Assembly (NCBI GenBank): GCA_019117185.1
Contig: DXAF01000057.1
Span: forward strand, 1 to 57,749
DNA: 57,749 nt
Direction of reading: 5' to 3'
From: Candidatus Limosilactobacillus intestinipullorum
Lineage (GTDB): Bacteria; Bacillota; Bacilli; Lactobacillales; Lactobacillaceae
In this document: positions 43,463 through 52,388 of the stretch, piece by piece
Numbering within the stretch: the stretch's first letter is position 1
Layout of the letters: every line of letters starts with the position of its first letter
Program-made: the position numbers and the translations under genes
Notes under the pieces: model-generated
What the model was told of the DNA's origin: nothing
Database searches by the model: none
The model's input: only the letters and a program-made list of their open reading frames with translations

Positions 43463-45760
43463 TTATTGGTCTTCGCGCTTCTTCTTTTTCAGTCCAAGCA
43501 AACCAAAGATACCTGCTAAGGCAGCTAAGCCGACACCGACAACTGGCTCAGCATTGTGGTCAGTATTACCAGTTTGTGGCAATTGGTTAGCCTTTTGGTG
43601 ATTATCGTTGGTAGTTACCTGTCCAGGGGTAACGACTGCATCCGGAATGTTGGTATTGGCACCAGGTGTGGTTGGGTTAACCGGTGCCGTTGGCATGGTT
43701 GGACTCGTTGGCGGGATTCATTGGGTTCGTCGGGTTTATTAAGTTTGGCGTGTAGCTAATGTTGATCGTTTGGTCCTTGGTATCGGACGTTACCGTCTCA
43801 GAATCAACCTTAGCTTGGCTTGGCGTGTAACCCAGAATTGCTGACACATCGAACTCATCCCAACTACCAGTCGACCAGCCGTCCCAAGTGGTGGTACCCG
43901 TTACCAGGTCCTTAATTCCGGTCCTGGTCAGCGTTACCGTCTGCTTAGTCGTTGTGACCTGACCATCAGGGCTTGTGACATTGATTGTCCGCGTGATTGT
44001 CTTACTATCAGTGACTTTCTCAGTGTTATGAGCAAGTTCAACGATAATGTCCTGATTACCATCAGCCTTAAACGTGTAAGTCTTAGCTGGCGTGTTCACA
44101 ACATGGTAGTTAGCTGGAACATCCAAGTTAACATCGACGGTTTCACCGGTCTTACCAGTTAATGGCACTTGCTTAATGAACTGATTACCATCTCTGTAGA
44201 TAACATTGATGGATTGGTCCTTAGCCGTGTAGGTAATATCAACCGTCTGATCCTTGGTGGCGGACGTTACCGCTTCGGAAGCAACCTTAGCCTGACTTGG
44301 CGTGTAGCCCGGAACAGCTTCTGGCGTGAACTCGTCAAACTTACCACTCGTCCACTTAGCATCTGTGATCTCACCGGTTACTAAGTTCTTTGTACCAGTC
44401 ATCTTCAAAGTTACGCTTTGCTTGGTAATTTGGTCCTTACCATTTGGCAAGTGTTCGATAATTGTCCGGGTGATCGTCTTTTGATCCTCAACCGGTTTGG
44501 TCTGCGGTTCAATCAGGATTACCGTCGTGGAGCCATCGATCTTCACCTTGGTAGGAACATCATTTACCGGTTGCCAGTTTGCTGGAACTTCTGGCGTAAA
44601 TGAAACATCAGCGCCTTGTTTACCAGTAACGGTTTGCGTATGGATAATATGACCGTCCTTATCCTGGTAACTGATAATCTGCTCACCGTCTTGCGGCTCT
44701 GGAATCTTAGTGTAGGTGATCGTTACCGTGGTGTCTTGCGTCCCGCTATTGACAGGCATCTGCGCAACCACACGTTGACTTGGCGTGTAGCCCGTTGGAA
44801 CTTCTGGCGTAAATTCATTCCACTGGCTAGTCGTCCAACCATTCCAGCTGGTTTCGCCAGTTACCAAGTCCTTGATTCCTGTACGTGAGATCGTCGCCGT
44901 TTGCGTCGCGGTCTTAGTACCGCTTGGCAGCTCTTCCACAATCGTCCGCGTGACCGTGCGACTGTCGGAAACCTCAGCGATCTTGTGCTTGATCAAAATC
45001 GTGGTTGTGCCACCGGTAATCTTGATCGTGCTTGGAACACCATTAACTGGAGTCCAATTCTCAGGAACTTGTGGAGTAAATGGAACATCCTCATCCTGCT
45101 TGCCCGTTAAGGTTTGCGTGGTGACAACATTGCCATCTGGGTCAACGTAGTGAACTACCTGCTGACCATCCTTTGGTCCTGGAATTGAGTTGTAGGTAAT
45201 GTTGACCGTTTGATCAGTCATACCATTCTTAACCGTTTCTTGGGCAACCTCAGCTTGGCTTGGTGTGTAACCATCAATCTCTGCTGGAGTAAAGCTATCC
45301 ACCACTTACCGTAAGTTACTTCACCAGTGACATCATCGTAAGTGGCGTTACGATAGATATGAGCATCCTGGGTGATGGTCTTAGTCTGGCCATCCGGTGT
45401 CGTGACGTTAATCGTCCGGGTGATCGTCTGGTTCAAGTCACTCTTGTGGGCACCATTGATTACCTTTCCGGTTGGCGTCTTACCGTTTTCTGGAACCGGA
45501 TCAGTATGTGGCACTGGAGTTGTATTGTGTTCGATCTTAACCGTAACCGTTGGAATACCATCCGGAGTAGCCGTGACCGTCTTCGGGATATCTTGACCTG
45601 GCACAATCTTCCAACCTGTTGGAGCTTCTGGCTTAACATTAACTTCTTCATCGGTCTTCCCGGCAAGTGGTGTAGTACCGATTTCCTTACCTGAATCATC
45701 AACATAAGAGATCTTACCAGTTTGGTCGCGCCGGTAACGGGTGTCATTATCAGATGCTAA
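43463..45760 (-). pseudogene. Decayed repeat-rich LPXTG surface protein (adhesin-like)
   Basis: Three frames read as one protein. The 5-prime part (45302-45760) has no start codon or signal peptide and follows the stop of the preceding gene directly. The main part (43690-45305) carries about three and a half repeats of roughly 165 residues, each with TRTI-type strands, GIKDLVTGETSWNGW and GYTPSQ, resembling Mub B2/Muc_B2-type repeats of lactobacillar adhesins. The end (43463-43700) has LPQTG, a hydrophobic helix (GVGLAALAGIFGLLG) and KKKKRE for sortase anchoring. One-base shifts near 45303 and 43708 break the frame. Loss of the N terminus makes export impossible. Confidence 0.8.
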
Positions 45761-45763
45761 TTA

Positions 45764-46306
45764 CTATTCAGTATACTCTTGCTTAGCCGTGGCCATCAGT
45801 GTGTGGTAGGCCGTGCTAATTTCTTCCGTAGTGAAGCCAAAGTCCACCTGTCCTACCTTCAACCAGAGGTGCCAGGCGTGGCGGAAGTCTTCCTGCCGCC
45901 GGGTAAAGTAGGCACTATTTAAGAAGTTCTTGACCGCTAGGTACTCACGGTTAAGGTCGGCCAGTTTGGTCTTCTTGTCCGCCGTTGCCACCCGCTGCCA
46001 TTGCTGGTCGTCTAGGACCACCAGGTGGGTCCACTGCCGCTTGGCACTCAACAATAAGAAGAGTGCGAGCGTCCGCACGTAAACCGTCAGTAGTTGGTCC
46101 CGGTCAGCTTGGTAATCCGGGTGCAAGACGTCTGCCCACCCCGCCGTCTGCGCAAAGTCACTGAGCTGTAGGTCTAATTGAACATAGATCGTCTGCAGGC
46201 GGGCGTCAGGGCCGAGTAACAGTTCCTGGGCATCATCAACCGCTAGTTCGAGGTCGATGATCGCGTGCAACATGGGGGTAATATCTAACTGATTATTGTT
46301 GGTCAT
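45764..46306 (-). CDS. Uncharacterised protein, third gene of a three-gene cassette, 180 aa
   Basis: This is a soluble, mostly helical protein with DAQELLLGPDARLQTIYVQLDLQLSDFAQTAGW and YLAVKNFLNSAYF. The first part vaguely recalls all-alpha NTP pyrophosphohydrolases (dUTPase_2), but I do not see the ExxE metal motif clearly, so no function is claimed. The ATG with AAGGGGAG before it is chosen over one 28 codons upstream. It overlaps the preceding gene by 14 bases, so translation is coupled. The decayed adhesin begins right after its stop. Confidence 0.8.
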   Translation of the reverse strand: MTNNNQLDITPMLHAIIDLELAVDDAQELLLGPDARLQTIYVQLDLQLSDFAQTAGWADVLHPDYQADRDQLLTVYVRTLALFLLLSAKRQWTHLVVLDDQQWQRVATADKKTKLADLNREYLAVKNFLNSAYFTRRQEDFRHAWHLWLKVGQVDFGFTTEEISTAYHTLMATAKQEYTE

Positions 46307-47309
46307 CGTGCTCCCCTTCCTGCTGGTCACCGTCCGGGGTAAAGACCTCAGTTGGTTCCGCATAGTCGCTAGTCGCTTCTTGGTCATCACCGGCCAGGAC
46401 TAGCTTGTCCGACCGGACCGCCAGTGCCTCCCGGTTGGCCAAGAACCACTTCCGAATTAGGTTGTAGTGCAAGAGGGTATCGAAGAAGGAAACCTGTGAC
46501 GACGGGTCCTGGACTGCAAAGAACCATTGCTGGCTGTAGTCATCCGGATCGAAGGCAATGTCAAGCTTGATCCCCTGGTCTAATACCAATTCGGCCCCGT
46601 TATTGCGTGGTAGGTTCATCAACATGTAGTCATTCTCCGCTGTCGAGACGAAAAGCCGGTCAATTACTCGCAGGTCCAGTTCCGGCTGAACCAGGTTAAA
46701 GTGCTGACCATTTTCGGTATTGAGGATCCCGAGGTTAATCGTGAAGTCCAAGTCCGCCTTTAGTTCTTCGGCAAAGGCGATCAGCGGTTTAACCGCGTCC
46801 CGCAACTCCAGGTCGGTATGCTTCTTAAGCGCCCGGACAATGAAGTAGTTAATTAGGGCCTGGTTGTTAAACTGCATCAACCGGTTGGTCAGGTCCAGGT
46901 AGAAGAGCGGTTCCTGCTCACCCTGTTCGGTGAAGGCCGCCTCACCACCATCAACCGTAAATTTAAAGGATTCCTGGTCGGCGACCGAGTCGATCCGGGC
47001 GATAAATTCATGGCGGGCGTTTTCACTAATCTTGACCGCGTCAATCCCGTGCTTCTCCAATAACCGTCCCATGAAAATCAGGTAGTAGTCTGCCGCCTGA
47101 TAGTGCTGGGGGAAGTTGATGAAGGCGTTGGCCAAGTCTAGCTTGACGAGCGCGGTCGTCGCCGTCAGCATCTTCTCGGCCGCGTCGTTCTGTGCCAACT
47201 GGTCTAATAGGTCAACGTATTGCTGGCCGAGCTTTAGGACGTCTTTAAATGAATCCGACAGTGCAGTGAGTTGTTCGCTTGGTGAGCTGATCATCTTATT
47301 ATTGTTCAT
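46293..47309 (-). CDS. Uncharacterised protein, second gene of the cassette, 338 aa
   Basis: This soluble protein has no family recognised. The first 110 residues are helical (LLDQLAQNDAAEKML), the middle mixed alpha/beta with LNTENGQHFNLVQPELDLRVIDRLFV and LDIAFDPDDYSQQWFFAVQD, and the last 35 residues strongly acidic (EVFTPDGDQQEGEHDDQQ). No membrane helix, signal peptide or nucleotide motif is visible. AGGTGAG precedes the ATG. It overlaps the coiled-coil gene by 11 bases and the next by 14, which points to a complex made in fixed ratio. Confidence 0.8.
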   Translation of the reverse strand: MNNNKMISSPSEQLTALSDSFKDVLKLGQQYVDLLDQLAQNDAAEKMLTATTALVKLDLANAFINFPQHYQAADYYLIFMGRLLEKHGIDAVKISENARHEFIARIDSVADQESFKFTVDGGEAAFTEQGEQEPLFYLDLTNRLMQFNNQALINYFIVRALKKHTDLELRDAVKPLIAFAEELKADLDFTINLGILNTENGQHFNLVQPELDLRVIDRLFVSTAENDYMLMNLPRNNGAELVLDQGIKLDIAFDPDDYSQQWFFAVQDPSSQVSFFDTLLHYNLIRKWFLANREALAVRSDKLVLAGDDQEATSDYAEPTEVFTPDGDQQEGEHDDQQ

Positions 47310-48192
47310 CTGCACTCACCTGCTTTTCTTCCTGCTTACCGCCAGCCAGACTAGCCAGGTAATCCGCGTACAGGTTGCGGTTAGCCAGCTCAAAGTCCTC
47401 AAAGCTGCCGAAGGTATCCACGATGCTCTTTTGTTCGTAGCTTAAGATGGTATTTTCCTTAGAAAGTGACAGGACCACCTGGTCGTTTTCCCGGATCGTC
47501 TTGTTAGCAGTCCGGGCCTCCTGCTCCTCATCTTCAATCTTTTGTAGTTGGTCGACCAGCTCCTGGCGGGTCTCCTTGTTCTTACTTGATTCAAAGATAC
47601 TCGACCGGGAGTTGACCTCCTCGAGTTGGGTCTCGATCGACTGGCGCCGCTGTTCCCGGGCCGCCTGGTTATCAATCAATGCTTGCAGCTGGTCATTTTG
47701 CTCGGAGATCTTTTCGATCCGGTCACTGTTGTAGCGCTTATTCTTACGGGCCAACTCAAAGGACTTGGCGAGCTTTTCATATTCGGCCTGGTCAAAGGAG
47801 AAGCGGACGTTTAACACGTCGAGCTCCCCAAACTGCCGCCGGTCCCACCAGTTACCAAAGTAAATCCGGTAGTGACCGGTCTGGTATTCTTCGTAGTAAA
47901 AGAAGGGGTAGGCCTGGCCCAGGTACTTGATCAGCTTAACGCTGAGGTAGTTACTCAACTGGTCCGCCAGGTCGTCAACGAGGCTCATCACCCCTTCGTC
48001 GTTTGGCTGCTGCTCCCGGTGTTCGATTTCCTTGGCGTAACGCCGGTTATCCAAGAGCCGGTAAATCTCCCGGTCATGGTGTGCCGCCACCGCCTGATTA
48101 AGTTCTTGTAGGTACTTAACCTTCGTGGCGACCCGGTGCTCAATTAATGTACTGATATCAACCGCTTTGTTTCCATGTTCTTCATTCGCCAT
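47299..48192 (-). CDS. Uncharacterised coiled-coil protein, first gene of the cassette, 297 aa
   Basis: The protein has a globular N-terminal half (YPFFYYEEYQTGHYRIYFGNWWDRRQ, rich in aromatics) and a coiled coil at about 150-265 (YEKLAKSFELARKNKRYN, QRRQSIETQLEEVNSRSS, LVDQLQKIEDEEQE). Proteins of this type are sometimes labelled SbcC-like because of the coil, but no ATPase motif is present. It leads three overlapping genes. The function is unknown; a scaffold role is a guess from the coil. Confidence 0.8.
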   Translation of the reverse strand: MANEEHGNKAVDISTLIEHRVATKVKYLQELNQAVAAHHDREIYRLLDNRRYAKEIEHREQQPNDEGVMSLVDDLADQLSNYLSVKLIKYLGQAYPFFYYEEYQTGHYRIYFGNWWDRRQFGELDVLNVRFSFDQAEYEKLAKSFELARKNKRYNSDRIEKISEQNDQLQALIDNQAAREQRRQSIETQLEEVNSRSSIFESSKNKETRQELVDQLQKIEDEEQEARTANKTIRENDQVVLSLSKENTILSYEQKSIVDTFGSFEDFELANRNLYADYLASLAGGKQEEKQVSADEQ

Positions 48193-48413
48193 AAAGCACT
48201 AACTCCTTGTCTGCAATCACTAGCTTAATAGTAGCTGAAAATCCCGTTAAACGATTAATCTTTGGCAAAAACTTTATAATTGCTTAATTATTTACTAAAA
48301 CTATTTTTACACATTTCACCCTTTTTGCAATAGCACGGTTCCAACAATTTACTGGCAAATGCTAAACGGCGACCGGAAAATTGTAAAGAATTTATCACGT
48401 TTTCTAACCAACC

Positions 48414-48468
48414 TTGGCAATTCTGACTGGTTGAACTATAATGAACACCAACAGGTGATTCACCTGTT
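48414..48468 (+). promoter_or_regulatory. Consensus promoter with a 19-bp palindrome at the start site
   Basis: TTGGCA and TATAAT are spaced by 17 bases. Immediately downstream, AACAGGTGATTCACCTGTT at 48450-48468 is a perfect palindrome around one central base. It covers the expected transcription start, as an operator for a dimeric repressor would; it could instead be a leader hairpin. Confidence 0.65.
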
Positions 48469-48505
48469 ACTTAATGGAGCGTTTCGAAAAGAGGCGAAGT
48501 TAACT

Positions 48506-48631
48506 ATGGCATTAAGTAAGCAAGAACGTAAGGAAATGGCTCGTAAGGCCATGGAAAAGCGTGGGAGCAAGAAGCCTGATGGCTCTGGTTTCGCAAAGCT
48601 TGACGAAGAAGCCAAGAAACTGAGCGACTAA
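48506..48631 (+). CDS. Small basic protein, 41 aa
   Basis: MALSKQERKEMARKAMEKRG is followed by SKKPDGSGFAKLDEEAKKLSD. The protein is highly charged and helical with no membrane segment, and no family was recognised. Support for a real gene comes from the consensus promoter, a GAGGCG ribosome site, and a terminator 27 bases after the stop. It is divergent from the three-gene cassette. An RNA- or DNA-binding role is possible from its charge but unproven. Confidence 0.65.
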   Translation: MALSKQERKEMARKAMEKRGSKKPDGSGFAKLDEEAKKLSD

Positions 48632-48657
48632 GCTTTTTGAAGCAATCCGATTTATTA

Positions 48658-48681
48658 AAGCGGCTGGTTTCAGCCGCTTTT
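48658..48681 (+). terminator. Terminator of the 41-aa gene
   Basis: AAGCGGCTG pairs with CAGCCGCTT (9 bp, GTTT loop), followed by TTT. Confidence 0.75.
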
Positions 48682-48699
48682 CCTGTTTTAAAGAAGCTG

Positions 48700-48803
48700 G
48701 GAAAAAGCAGCAGAGTGCTCCGTATGGCTAGAATAGGACGATCGTTGGCACGGTACGGGCCAATGATTGTCCGCAACTAGACACTAGGAGCACGCTTTTT
48801 TCC
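48700..48803. repeat. 104-bp imperfect palindrome
   Basis: Outer arms GGAAAAAGC...GTGCTCC and GGAGCACGCTTTTTTCC enclose a second stem, GGACGATCGTTGGC with GCCAATGATTGTCC (12 of 14 paired). It is non-coding. It lies between the terminator of the 41-aa gene and an ATPase remnant, and starts with the GAAGCTGGGAAA motif shared by other hairpins here. It may be a small mobile palindrome or the gene for a long hairpin RNA. Confidence 0.6.
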
Positions 48804-48821
48804 GCGATTACTGTGTAATAT

Positions 48822-49034
48822 TTAAGAAAGCAGCCAATCAATGACGTTCCACTGTTCAATTCCGTTGTCGTTGTACTTCCCCGGATCTTCCGTCAACAGG
48901 ATTTTGCGGAAATTATCATTAATCTTTTGCAGGCCACGAACTTCCCGTTGGTATGTTTGCTCATCCTTTACCGATAGTGAAACCTGGTAGTAAGTCTTAA
49001 CACCATTTTTTATTGTGATTTCAAAAAAAGACAC
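48822..49034 (-). pseudogene. C-terminal remnant of a DUF4143-type AAA ATPase
   Basis: The 70 residues YYQVSLSVKDEQTYQREVRG, FRKILLTEDPGKYNDNGIEQ and NVIDWLLS match the C-terminal end of the large AAA/DUF4143 ATPase family (about 400 residues). The ATPase domain is missing, and the 5-prime end runs into the gltX terminator. It is a leftover of a deleted gene. Confidence 0.7.
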
Positions 49035-49060
49035 CGGACGGCGTAAATCCGTTCAGTGTC
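49023..49060 (-). terminator. Terminator of gltX
   Basis: GACACTGAACGG pairs with CCGTCCGGTGTC with small internal mismatches, followed by seven T. Confidence 0.8.
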
Positions 49061-49072
49061 TTTTTACCTATC

Positions 49073-50581
49073 CTACCCTTCAACCGCGTCGATCATCCGG
49101 TCGAGCAGCTTGATGTCAGTGTCCTTCGGGTAAATAGCCATGATTTCATAAATTTGTGGTGCAGAAGTGGCACCAGTGAAGGCCAAGTTTAATGGGAAGT
49201 AGAGGTTCCGGCCCTTAACACCGGTTTCCTTACCCACTTCCTTGATGGCTTGGCTGTAGTAGTTCACGTCCGCCGGACCATTAACCAGCTTATCCTTGAG
49301 CCTCTTCAGTACCGCCAGAACGTCTTCCTTAGCGAAGTCGTCATTGTCGGTGATTTGGTCATAGTTGAAGTGCTGGTCTAAGACCGTGTAGTAGTCCCAA
49401 GCGTAGGCGATTACCTCTAACAGCTTGTCAACGTCGCGTTGGTGAACGTGGATCGTCTTCTTGACGATGTCTAAGCACTGGTCTTCTGGAACGCTTTGCA
49501 GGCGCTTAGCTTCTTCCGTCTCGCCTTCCTTGACCAATTCCATCGTCCGCTTGGCCAGTTCATCAACGTCCATCTTCTTGATGTATTGGGCGTTCATCCA
49601 GTCCAGCTTCTTCTGGTCAAAGTAAGCCGGGGCCTTGGACATCCGCTTCGGGTCGTAAACCTTGATCAGTTCATCCTTGGAGTAGATTTCCCGTTCGCCA
49701 ACTGGGGACCAACCCAGAAAGGCGATGAAGTTGAAGATGGCTTCTGGCAGGTAACCATGCTTCTTATATTCATTGATGAATTGCAGGGTATCCTTATCCC
49801 GCTTACTGAGCTTCTTCCGCGTCTTCGGGTTGAAGATCAATGGAATGTGGCAAAATACCGGGTGGTCCCAGCCGAGGGCCTCGTAAATGGCCATTTGCTT
49901 AGGGGTGTTGGAGATGTGGTCAGCACCACGGAGCACGTGGGTGATGTCCATCGAGTGGTCATCAACAACCACGGCAAAGTTGTAGGTTGGCATCCCATCG
50001 CTCTTTTCGATGATGAAGTCCCCACCAAGGTTGTCGGAGTTAAAGGATACGTGACCCCGGGCAATGTCATCCCATTCGTATTCGTGGTCCTTAGGGAAGT
50101 GGAAACGGATGGTTGGCTTTAAGCCCTTAGCTTCCGCGGCTTGTTGTTCTTCTTCGCTCTTACCATACCAACGGCCGTCGTAGTGCGGTGCTTCACCGTT
50201 AGCCCGTTGCCGTTCACGCATTTCCTTTAATTCTTCTTCAGTCGTGTAGTCCTTGTAAGCCACACCCTTGTCCAGCAGTTCTTGGATGTACTTGTGGTAG
50301 ATCCCCTGAGCGTTCCGTTCGCTTTGCCGGTAAGGTGCGTACTTTGGATTAGGCTTGTTCGGCCCTTCGTCCCAGTCAATTCCTAACCAGTGCAGGTTTT
50401 CCCGCTGGCTGTCTTCACCGGATTCAACGTTCCGCTTGGTATCGGTATCTTCAATCCGCAATACCATTGTCCCGTTAAAGTGCCGTGCAAATAAGTAGTT
50501 AAACAATGCCGATTGGGCATTCCCAATATGCAAGAAACCAGTTGGACTTGGTGCATACCGAACTCTGACCTTTTGATCCAT
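49073..50581 (-). CDS. gltX: Glutamyl-tRNA synthetase
   Basis: This class I synthetase charges tRNA-Glu and, in most Gram-positives, also tRNA-Gln for later amidation by GatCAB. The 502-residue protein has the HIGH-type motif [19 protein letters not shown] at 16-34 and the KMSKS-type [10 protein letters not shown] near 258. No T-box precedes it. Length is typical. Confidence 0.97.
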   Translation of the reverse strand: MDQKVRVRYAPSPTGFLHIGNAQSALFNYLFARHFNGTMVLRIEDTDTKRNVESGEDSQRENLHWLGIDWDEGPNKPNPKYAPYRQSERNAQGIYHKYIQELLDKGVAYKDYTTEEELKEMRERQRANGEAPHYDGRWYGKSEEEQQAAEAKGLKPTIRFHFPKDHEYEWDDIARGHVSFNSDNLGGDFIIEKSDGMPTYNFAVVVDDHSMDITHVLRGADHISNTPKQMAIYEALGWDHPVFCHIPLIFNPKTRKKLSKRDKDTLQFINEYKKHGYLPEAIFNFIAFLGWSPVGEREIYSKDELIKVYDPKRMSKAPAYFDQKKLDWMNAQYIKKMDVDELAKRTMELVKEGETEEAKRLQSVPEDQCLDIVKKTIHVHQRDVDKLLEVIAYAWDYYTVLDQHFNYDQITDNDDFAKEDVLAVLKRLKDKLVNGPADVNYYSQAIKEVGKETGVKGRNLYFPLNLAFTGATSAPQIYEIMAIYPKDTDIKLLDRMIDAVEG

Positions 50582-50720
50582 TATTACGATTCTCCTTTAG
50601 TAACTAGTTAGCGACCATAAAAGCCGCTAGTTCAACAATTATCATTTTATCGGAATGTGCTCATTTGTCAATGCGGGTCGACAATGTCTTTGACTTTCAC
50701 CGGCCCCGCCCCAGTATCGC

Positions 50721-50795
50721 AAAAACGCCCGCTCCAGTCCCGGCAAAAGGCTCAACAAGCGTGAGGTGGTTGCCGAAATGCTGGACGGGCGTTTT
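50721..50795 (-). terminator. Long nested terminator of glnA
   Basis: AAAACGCCCG(C)TCCAG pairs with CTGGACGGGCGTTTT, and inside it CGGCAA/TTGCCG and CTCA/TGAG form two more stems. TTTTTG follows on the minus strand. At about 75 nt it is larger than an ordinary terminator. Confidence 0.65.
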
Positions 50796-50812
50796 GAATT
50801 AGTACTTAATTA

Positions 50813-52156
50813 CTAATACTCTTCCATGTAACGCTGGCGTTCCCAGTCCGAAACGTGCTGGCGGTAGGAATCGTATTCACGGGTCTTGGCTTCCATAAAG
50901 CTATGGTAGATGTGGTCACCCATTGACCCCTTAACCACTTCGTCAGCGGCCAGTGACTTCAGGGCGTTGTGAAGGGTATCCGGCAGGTTGTGGATGTCCT
51001 TTTCCTTCCGTTCCGCTTCGGTCATTTGGTAGATGTTTTCATCAACTTCATGGATGGGGGGCAGTTCGTCGCGTAAGCCATCCAAGCCGGCTTCCAAAAC
51101 GGCCGCAATTGCCAGGTAAGGGTTGGCCGATGGGTCCGCGGACCGTAGTTCAACCCGGGTCCCCATCCCGCGGTCACTTGGAATCCGGATCAGAGGTGAC
51201 CGGTTGGAAGTGGACCAAGCAACGTAAACCGGGGCCTCATAGCCTGGTACCAACCGCTTGTAGGAGTTAACGATTGGGTTGCAGATGGCAGTGTAACTGC
51301 GGGCATGCTTCATCAGGCCCCCCAGGAAGTGGTAGGCCGTTGGGGAAAGTTGCTTGCTGTCATTGGCATCGTAGAAGGCGTTTTGCCCATCCTTGCTAAA
51401 CAAGGACATGTTCAGGTGCATCCCGGACCCGTTGATCCCGGAAAGTGGCTTGGGCATGAAGGTCGCGTGGAGGCCGTACTTCTTGGCAATCGTCTTCACG
51501 ATCAGCTTAAAGGTTTGGATATTGTCCGCGGCTTCCAGGGCGTTGGAGTACTTGAAGTCGACTTCGTGTTGGCCAGGGGCAACTTCGTGGTGGGCCGCTT
51601 CAACATTAAAGCCCAGCTTTTCTAACGCCAGGACGATGTCACGGCGGCAGTCCTCACCCCGGTCGGCCGGTTCCATGTCAAAGTAGTTTTCCTGGTCGTT
51701 AACGGTCTGGGTGGGGTTTCCTTGTTCATCGGTCTTAAAGAGGAAAAATTCGGGTTCGGGGCCGATGTTGAAGTCCTTAAAGCCCATGTCTTGCATATCA
51801 TGAAGGACCCGCTTCAGGTTGTTACGGGGGTCCCCAGGGAATGGTTGACCATCAACCAGGTGGACACTGCAGATTACCCGGGCAACCTTCCCATGTTCAG
51901 CTCCCCACGGGAAGACTAGCCAGGTCGCCATGTCGGGGTAGAGGTACATGTCACTCTCTTCGATCCGGACAAAGCCATCGATTGACGAGCCATCAAACAT
52001 AATCTTGTTGTCCATCAGCTTGTCGAGCTGGCTAACTGGTAAGTCAACGCTCTTAATCGTCCCCAGCATGTCGGTAAACATTACACGCAAGAAGCGGATG
52101 TTTTCATCCTTGACCATCTTGCGAACTTCATCTTTTGATAGTTCTCGCTTTGCCAT
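50813..52156 (-). CDS. glnA: Glutamine synthetase type I
   Basis: This is ATP-dependent synthesis of glutamine from glutamate and ammonia. The 447-residue GSI-alpha enzyme has [60 protein letters not shown] and [15 protein letters not shown]. The adenylylation loop of the beta class is absent. In many Firmicutes glnR directly precedes glnA; here miaA is the next gene and only a structured leader lies between. Confidence 0.97.
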   Translation of the reverse strand: MAKRELSKDEVRKMVKDENIRFLRVMFTDMLGTIKSVDLPVSQLDKLMDNKIMFDGSSIDGFVRIEESDMYLYPDMATWLVFPWGAEHGKVARVICSVHLVDGQPFPGDPRNNLKRVLHDMQDMGFKDFNIGPEPEFFLFKTDEQGNPTQTVNDQENYFDMEPADRGEDCRRDIVLALEKLGFNVEAAHHEVAPGQHEVDFKYSNALEAADNIQTFKLIVKTIAKKYGLHATFMPKPLSGINGSGMHLNMSLFSKDGQNAFYDANDSKQLSPTAYHFLGGLMKHARSYTAICNPIVNSYKRLVPGYEAPVYVAWSTSNRSPLIRIPSDRGMGTRVELRSADPSANPYLAIAAVLEAGLDGLRDELPPIHEVDENIYQMTEAERKEKDIHNLPDTLHNALKSLAADEVVKGSMGDHIYHSFMEAKTREYDSYRQHVSDWERQRYMEEY

Positions 52157-52304
52157 TTATTCCATTCCCTTTCATAAAAAAACTTCCACAACTCATGCCA
52201 TTATTAATAAAATGAAGTCCGGCCCCGCGACGTCCACCCCACCGGAATAGACCAATCGGTCCGCCGGGCGGTGTTGCTTGTCGCCAGTGCCCTTCCTCAA
52301 TACG
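52157..52304 (-). promoter_or_regulatory. Structured leader of glnA
   Basis: A leader of about 148 nt has one long stem at 52227-52284: GCGAC/GTCGC, CACC/GGTG, CCGG/CCGG and GACC/GGTC nested around a 4-base loop. Before the start codon, ACTTC/GAAGT can pair around a long loop followed by seven T, a weak possible attenuator. No known riboswitch class was recognised. Confidence 0.5.
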
Positions 52305-52310
52305 ATTCCT

Positions 52311-52380
52311 AGGATAACAATCAACACGAACCAAGTCAATTTAATTCCGAAACTTTTCGGCAAACATAAGCAAATATGTT
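52311..52380 (-). promoter_or_regulatory. glnA promoter with two upstream inverted repeats
   Basis: TTGACT and TATCCT are spaced by 17 bases. Just upstream lie CCGAAACTTTTCGG (52347-52360) and AACATAAGCAAATATGTT (52363-52380), both perfect inverted repeats. The second has the size of a dimeric regulator site but does not match the GlnR/TnrA consensus TGTNAN7TNACA. Confidence 0.6.
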
Positions 52381-52388
52381 CGGTAACT

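Noticed and set aside
46307-46390. Longer N terminus for the third cassette gene
   Set aside because: It would overlap the previous gene by about 98 bases, and the downstream ATG has the better ribosome site.
49496-50122. Plus-strand open frame of 208 codons opposite gltX
   Set aside because: It is explained by the codon bias of gltX on the other strand; no start signal or domain.
50582-50720. T-box riboswitch upstream of gltX
   Set aside because: No TGGNACCGCG-type T-box sequence or antiterminator pair is present.
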